Origin: Ectobius pallidus
Lineage: Eukaryota; Arthropoda; Insecta; Blattodea; Ectobiidae
Direction of reading: 5' to 3'
Length of the DNA: 64,000 nt
Assembly (NCBI GenBank): GCA_964059195.1
Contig: CAXKWD010000009.1
Coordinates: 146,749,890 to 146,813,889 of the forward strand
Part shown: one piece after another, positions 49,501 to 55,500 of the stretch
Position numbering within the stretch: the stretch's first letter is position 1
How the letters are laid out: every line of letters starts with the position of its first letter
Program-made: the position numbers and the translations under genes
Notes under the pieces: generated by a model
The model's database searches: none
Told to the model about the DNA's origin: nothing
Seen by the model: the letters and a program-made list of their open reading frames with translations, nothing else

Positions 49501-52500
49501 AAGATCCAAAATATGATATCAGATCCAATAACGTATGATAATGGAGTACGGCAAGGGGATGCCTTGGCCTGTCTGCTGTTCAATATAGCAGTGGAAAAAG
49601 TTGTAAGAGAGTCCGGTATTAATACCAGGGGGATCATTTTTTTTAAATCGGTCCAATTTATGGCATATGCAGACGATATAATAATTATAGGAAGAACTCA
49701 AAGATCCATGAAAGAAGCTTTTATCGAATTTGAAAGGACAGCAAGGAAAATGAAGCTGCAAATTAATGAAAATAAAACAAAATATATGCCAGTAATTAGG
49801 AATGATAATATACACAGTCTTGATCATATAGAAATTGGACCATATAAATTCGAAACTGTCAATAGTTTTATCTATCTCGGCTCAGAGATTAATTTTAGAA
49901 ATAATTCTAGTGCAGAAATTAAAAGAAGAGTGCTTCTAGCAAATAAGTGCTCATTTGGACTCAGAAGACATTTTAAATCCCAACTGATATCTAGAAGTAC
50001 TAAAATTTTAATGTATAAGGTTTTATTGAGACCAGTGTTGACGTATGCATCTGAGACCTGGCCGATAACGAGCGCAGATGAAAGATCCTTGGGCATATTT
50101 GAGAGAAGAATATTACGTTTTATTTTTGGACCAGTGGAGGAGAGCGGTATATGGAGAAGGAGATACAATTTTGAATTGTATGAGTTATTTAAGGAGCCGG
50201 ACATTACTACCTACATCAAGATAAAGAGGTTACAGTGGATTGGACATGTAGTACGGGCTAATGATGACAGAACTGTTAAGAAGGTTTTTAGTACAGCCCC
50301 AGAAGGGACAAGGAAGGTTGGAAGACCAAAGCTAAGATGGGAGGAGAGTGTGAGGAAAGACATTCAGATTTTAGGGATAAGGAACTGGAGAAGTGTGGCT
50401 TTGGTGAGAGAGGAATGGCGAAGTCTCCTACAGAAGGCCAGGGCCCACAAAGGGCTGTCGTGCTATTGATGATGATGATGATGAAATGCAATAATATAAT
50501 TTTTGTTATTAAAGAGATACCTTTGAATTACCTTTGAATTCTGCAAGATTATAGAAAGCGTTTTCTGCTAGGTAAGATTTTATATGTTTTAGCTTTTCAG
50601 CTACAATTTTCTTTTTTTTAATGGCCTCAGGTAATTTGTTGTATAGTTCTTTGTCAATATTTTCTACTGAACAGTTATTTAATGTTCCTCTGAGTGAGGT
50701 TCTGAAGAAGTCTTCTTTATTTCTAAGGTTATGCTGGTGTATATTAACATTTTTCGATAGATGTTCACTTTTTTTTGTGAAAATGTGTTTGATACTTTCA
50801 TATATATAAACTAGCTTAAAAGACTCGGCGTCGCCCGGGTTTTGTATTTTGTAATTAGAAATTAACACCTTGTACAGCTGGCTAATAATAAACAAACAAT
50901 AAACAAACTTATGAAGGATTTTCAATTTTAAATTCTAGGTCCTTATATAGGCATTTATAATTTGAAATAGGAAGAACGACAGTGCACAGCAAGCCTGGTA
51001 AGGTTTAAATAAGAAGAAACAGAAATTCCTGTAACATAAAATTGTAATATCGAGGCGAGAAATTTCCCACTCTTATGTTACCACTAGCTTAAAAGGCCCG
51101 GCGTCGCCCGGGTTTTTTATTTTGTAATTGGAAATTAACTTATGAAGGACTTTAGATTTATAAATTCTAGGTCCTTATATAGGTATTTATAATTTGAAGT
51201 AGAAAGAACGACTTATCACACTCAAACTATCCCCTAAGAAAATGTTTGAAATAGCTTTTATGGCTATATGTAGAATTTTGCATCCCATCGCTTGTACAGT
51301 ACACAGTAAGCCCGGGAGGGGTTCTAATAAGAAGAAACCGAAATTCCGGTAACATAAAATTGTATTATCGTGGCTGAAAATTTTGTTTCTCACTGTCATG
51401 TTACCATAAAACCGTTTTCGGAATGAAATTAAACAGAAATACAATATCACTTTCATACATCTCTTCCCAAAACATATTACCTTACCTCGTATTGTTTTCT
51501 CTATGTCCAGGGTAAAGAAAGTTATGTGACTGCATTATTTTCGTGGATATTGATAGTTCTCTCATTTGTCAAATTTATTCTACTTTCATTTTTTTTCCAT
51601 GGCCATCTGAGACTCGCTGGTAACAATATGTTTTAATGTCAAATGTGATTTGGATTCGATAATTCTGTGTAAGAAGGGATTAAGTATTCTCAAAAACATT
51701 TGATTTTTGGCATTTAGAATCTGAATTTTTCAAAATCCTTTCTTAGTGAGCACTTACATTGTGAAACGAAGATACTGTCAAAATTCCAAGTCTCTACCTA
51801 TTATAGTTTAGGCTGTACGATGATTCCTGTCATTCAGTCAGTCATTCAGTCAGTCAGGACAAAGCCTTTTATATATATAGAGATACATGGAAGTGTTAGT
51901 ATTTTTAGTTTCTTAAAGATGGGTTTACATGATTTTTTTCAGTCTACACTGACCAGCAAACAAAAAAAAAAAAACCAACACTGTAAAATTTGTTGTAATA
52001 TTAAGATTAAACATAAATTGGTTGGATGTTTATACATTGTTGCTGGTGAGATGAATTATTATTTTTATTGGACCATTAGCTATAGATACAGCATATCCGC
52101 TTTCTTAATATCTCATCACTTTATCACCAAACAAAACAAAAAAACATTGCAATAGGCCGTTTCTGATGTTATTATCTGCACTAGCTTGTCATACACATTG
52201 CAAGGTGTTTCATTGTTGTATTGCGTAATTTCCTTCCAAACTGAAAGGGAACTGTCTCCCTTCGCATCGAAGTGATTCTGTCAGTAAGTATAGTTGAAAT
52301 TATGCCTATCAGTCTCGAAGACGTTGCCAAAGCTATTGCTCTAATTAATGATGAAAGGAGCCTCCTTTATCCTGCTGTAACCTTAGGCTCAACTTAGAAG
52401 AGGCAACATGGGGAATTAAGTGTGAAATGTGTCTTTAATTTTAACCTTAAAAACGTATACAATTGCTGTAATTTTATTTCAAGCACTAGGCCTACTACAT

Positions 52501-55500
52501 AATTTTTATTTAAACTTAATTTTTTTAAATTTCTTTAAGTGATCAGTTTTTTTTTTTTTTGCTGGTCAGTGTATTTGTGCAATTATCCTAATACTTCTTT
52601 TTTGTAGTTTGAAAACTTTTAATACTTCCCTAATTAATACATAATTCATTCAGAAACACAGCACAGGTAATAGAATTCTTTATTCACCAGTGGTATTGTC
52701 AAATACAGGCTTTGGTAAACCTGTCGTTGCTACGTATGCTACATAGCCCAAGAAACATTCACTCAGCTTCTTTGTCAGGAAAACCTCCAATCTTACATTT
52801 CCATATTCTGTTTTTTGTATTAAGAGGCTTGTAGGTTTACAAAAAGTTTCTCTCTATTGAATAAACTAGAATGTTGCTTTCTTAGGTATGCACAGTTCAA
52901 CATCGCATGTGATCGTTGAATTGCCCATCACATGTTAAACTCCCATACTGCTCTTCTACCCATTGCACATTTCTTTCCATTCACTTTCTCTTGGCACATC
53001 ACAGACATGAGATCCATGTAATTTGTAGCTCATATTGTCCAGTGAAGCTAATTCTGCTAAATTTCCTGTGAGGCTGGCATGAAAAGCAGATGTTGAGGTC
53101 AGTGGCAAAAGTGTGAAAAATTTAAAAGTTTGGAGATTTTAAAAACAAATAAATCCGAAATCATGCAGTACCAAAATGACTACTTAATATTTGGGTGTGC
53201 ACCATCTCCAGAAACTGCCACTGGCCTTTTAATAGAACTGTTTTAGTCGAGATACTCACTTCTTAATTTCCTGGTGATGCTTGATGCATCTCACGAGATG
53301 GATTGATGGCTCTTGTGACTGTTTTATACTCTGGATTGAGATCTGCAGTTTCTGTAACTGAGTGCATCCCACAGCAACTAGGACGGCATATAGAGACATC
53401 ACTCCGAACATTATGCTTGCCATTGCCACACTCCCAATTCCCTGCCAGCAAATAAAAGTAAATATTAACTAAAAATATAGAAAAGGCAGGAGAATATGCA
53501 AGTTGTTGGACCGTATATCAAAATGGGACAATATTTTGCAGTAGTGTAAATTTATGACCGCTGGCATAGTCTTGTGGTTAGCGTCACTGACTACAGATCC
53601 ATTGGCCTAGGTTCAATTCCCAGTACCTTCTCGGGTTTTTCTGAGGTTGGGATGAAGTGCACTCAGCCTCGTGATTCAAATTGAGGAGCTACTATGAAGG
53701 GTCAGGGGAAAAAAGCAGGAGAGTCAATGTTTTTACAAACTGAGAAAAAGCGATTTTAATGTTCAAATTGTTATGACATCAATGTATCTACACATAAAAT
53801 AATTATGATTTCTGAAAAATGAAGTCTTGGATTCAGGAAATGTGGAATCATAGCTGTTGGCAACCAGTTTGTTCCCATAAAGATGTAATTCCACGAAACC
53901 CTGTCAAAGGTACCTTTTGAAGTGGAAAAAAGCAGGTAAGTCAAGTGGAACAGACTCACATCACTTAGACATTGGGCAGCTGACTGAAGAATTTGACAGC
54001 ATGAGGACTACAAAACTTCATAAGATTTTGTATATCTTTAAATTTTTTTCTTGAAATCGGCAGGAGACCTAGAATAAAGAAAGAAAATATCTGATAAATT
54101 GTGATAAACTATTGCAGGAGACAATTTAAAAAAAAAAAAAGCTACACATACCATTATAAGCTGGAATTGGAAGTTCAAATAGCCCATCCTCCAATGGTTG
54201 GCCTTGTTGAGGTGCCCTTATAATCCCAGTTCACATCCCTCCATAGTATGTCGTGCGATATTGCAGCATACGGCTGTGGTTGGATGCAGAAGATATTACT
54301 TTAATAGGCTGTGTTTTGAAAGGGCACTTTGCAGCGTACTTTGAGTCCAACATTGTCTTCCAGTCTAGCACCATTTTTTGGGTAATGCTGACCACAGTGA
54401 AAAGGGATGGTTTACATCTTGATGCTTTCACCATTTCTTTGAAATCCTCAGGTGTTTCCATCAATGCTTTTAGATTCCATAAACCTACGTTTTTATCGCA
54501 CTCCAAGTACGAATGGCCGCGGATACGGAAGGTCAGTGTGATTTTCTTGAGGCCAGCAATTTGATTGCTTGTTATATAATTAATGAAGCCAGTTGAGACA
54601 CCATTGACTCGCCTGCTTCTTTCCTCTTTGCGCTTGACTTCCCTAGTTCTTTCCCCTTACAGTGAAACTTTGACTGCTAATTTCTCCCGACTGGTCTGCT
54701 TTTTTTCCGCTTTCAACCTTTCAGCTGATGGGTATGATGAATCTGAAGCAAACTGTAACGATATCTCCATTTTTTTTAAAAAGTGACTTACCTGGTTTTT
54801 TCCCCCGACCCTTCAAGAGAAGTAGTGGCTCCGGTCATGGAAACCACCATTAATGGTCGTGATTTTTTATTTTTATGGTTATTTTATAAAATATTTTTGG
54901 TAATCAGAATCGAAGCCCTAGTCAATATATAGATGGGAGTGTCTGAATTTTTGAAGTAAAACTTCTTTTCTCGCGGTTGGGGTAAATCTGGAAAATCAGT
55001 CACACTAAAACGAAATCAGTCACAAAATCAGTCACACTCAAAACTACGTGTTTCGGAGAGGACTGCACAGAAAACAATCAACTCAATGATTAGGAGTAAT
55101 CAAAGGAAATTTTTCAGACCTTAATTCCTCAATGGCAATAGACAGTTCCTAAGCAATCTAAAGGTATATTATCTATTTTATGGAACCCGAAGGTTCATTA
55201 CCGCGCAAATCCAAAATTAAAAATAAAAAAATACAAATTTCCAAAATTAAAAAAAAAAAACAAAATTCAAAATTCAAAAATCCAATATTTAATAAATAAT
55301 AAATTCAAAAATTCAAAATTAAAAACTAAAAATCGAAAACACCAAAATTGAAAAATCTAAAAATCCAAAATTAAAAAACTAAAATACAAAATTAAAAAAT
55401 CCAAAAAATAAAAAATTCAAAGAATCAAAATTTAAAAAATCCAACATTAAAAAATTCAAAGATCCAAAATTTGAAAATCCAAAAATTAAAAATTAAAAAA

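Larger units (their letters stand above)
36142..50483 (+). mobile_element. RTE-type LINE, full length, split by the gypsy-type element
   Basis: The two halves (36142-36968 and 47902-50483, about 3.4 kb together) are flanked by a perfect 12 bp target duplication, AAATGCAATAAT, at 36130-36141 and 50484-50495. The 3' end is a (TGA)n run rather than poly-A, as is common in RTE elements. A 5' region of about 440 bp precedes the coding frame. Apart from the LTR-element insertion I saw no stop or frameshift. The host site is the 3' region of another LINE on the opposite strand. Confidence 0.92.
35854..52630 (-). mobile_element. 5'-truncated jockey-like LINE, broken by three later insertions
   Basis: Minus-strand remnants: the 3' end with an (ACAAAC)-like tail at about 35854-36141, more of the 3' region and RT C-terminus at 50496-50810, a short coding piece at 51884-51946 and another at 52574 to about 52630. 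The gaps are the RTE LINE, a Helitron and a Tc1-like element. It is the oldest layer of the nest in receptor intron 3. The 5' boundary near 52630 is approximate. Confidence 0.82.
50509..52630 (-). pseudogene. Reverse transcriptase C-terminal remnant of the jockey-like LINE
   Basis: Read leftwards: VFKLQKRSIRIIAQID (52574-52630), then KPIFKKLKILTLPC (51884-51946), then YIYESIKHIFTKKSEH, NIHQHNLRNKEDFF and IDKELYNKLPEAIKK (50509-50810). The QKRxIRII...KPLFKKLxILTxPxxYIYE and YNLRNK series is the thumb/C-terminal end of jockey/CR1-type RTs. One in-frame stop is visible near 51940. The pieces are separated by a Tc1-like element and a Helitron. Confidence 0.85.

Noticed and set aside
47941..50469. 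An 842-residue RT frame starting at 47941 as an independent gene
   Set aside because: The ATG is internal; the frame continues upstream to 47902 and, across the LTR element, to 36585. It is the second half of the RTE LINE.
53263..53451. A 62-residue minus-strand frame starting MLAGNWECGNG
   Set aside because: Wrong frame of odorant receptor exon 3; the correct frame reads GIGSVAMASIMFG and joins the other exons in phase.
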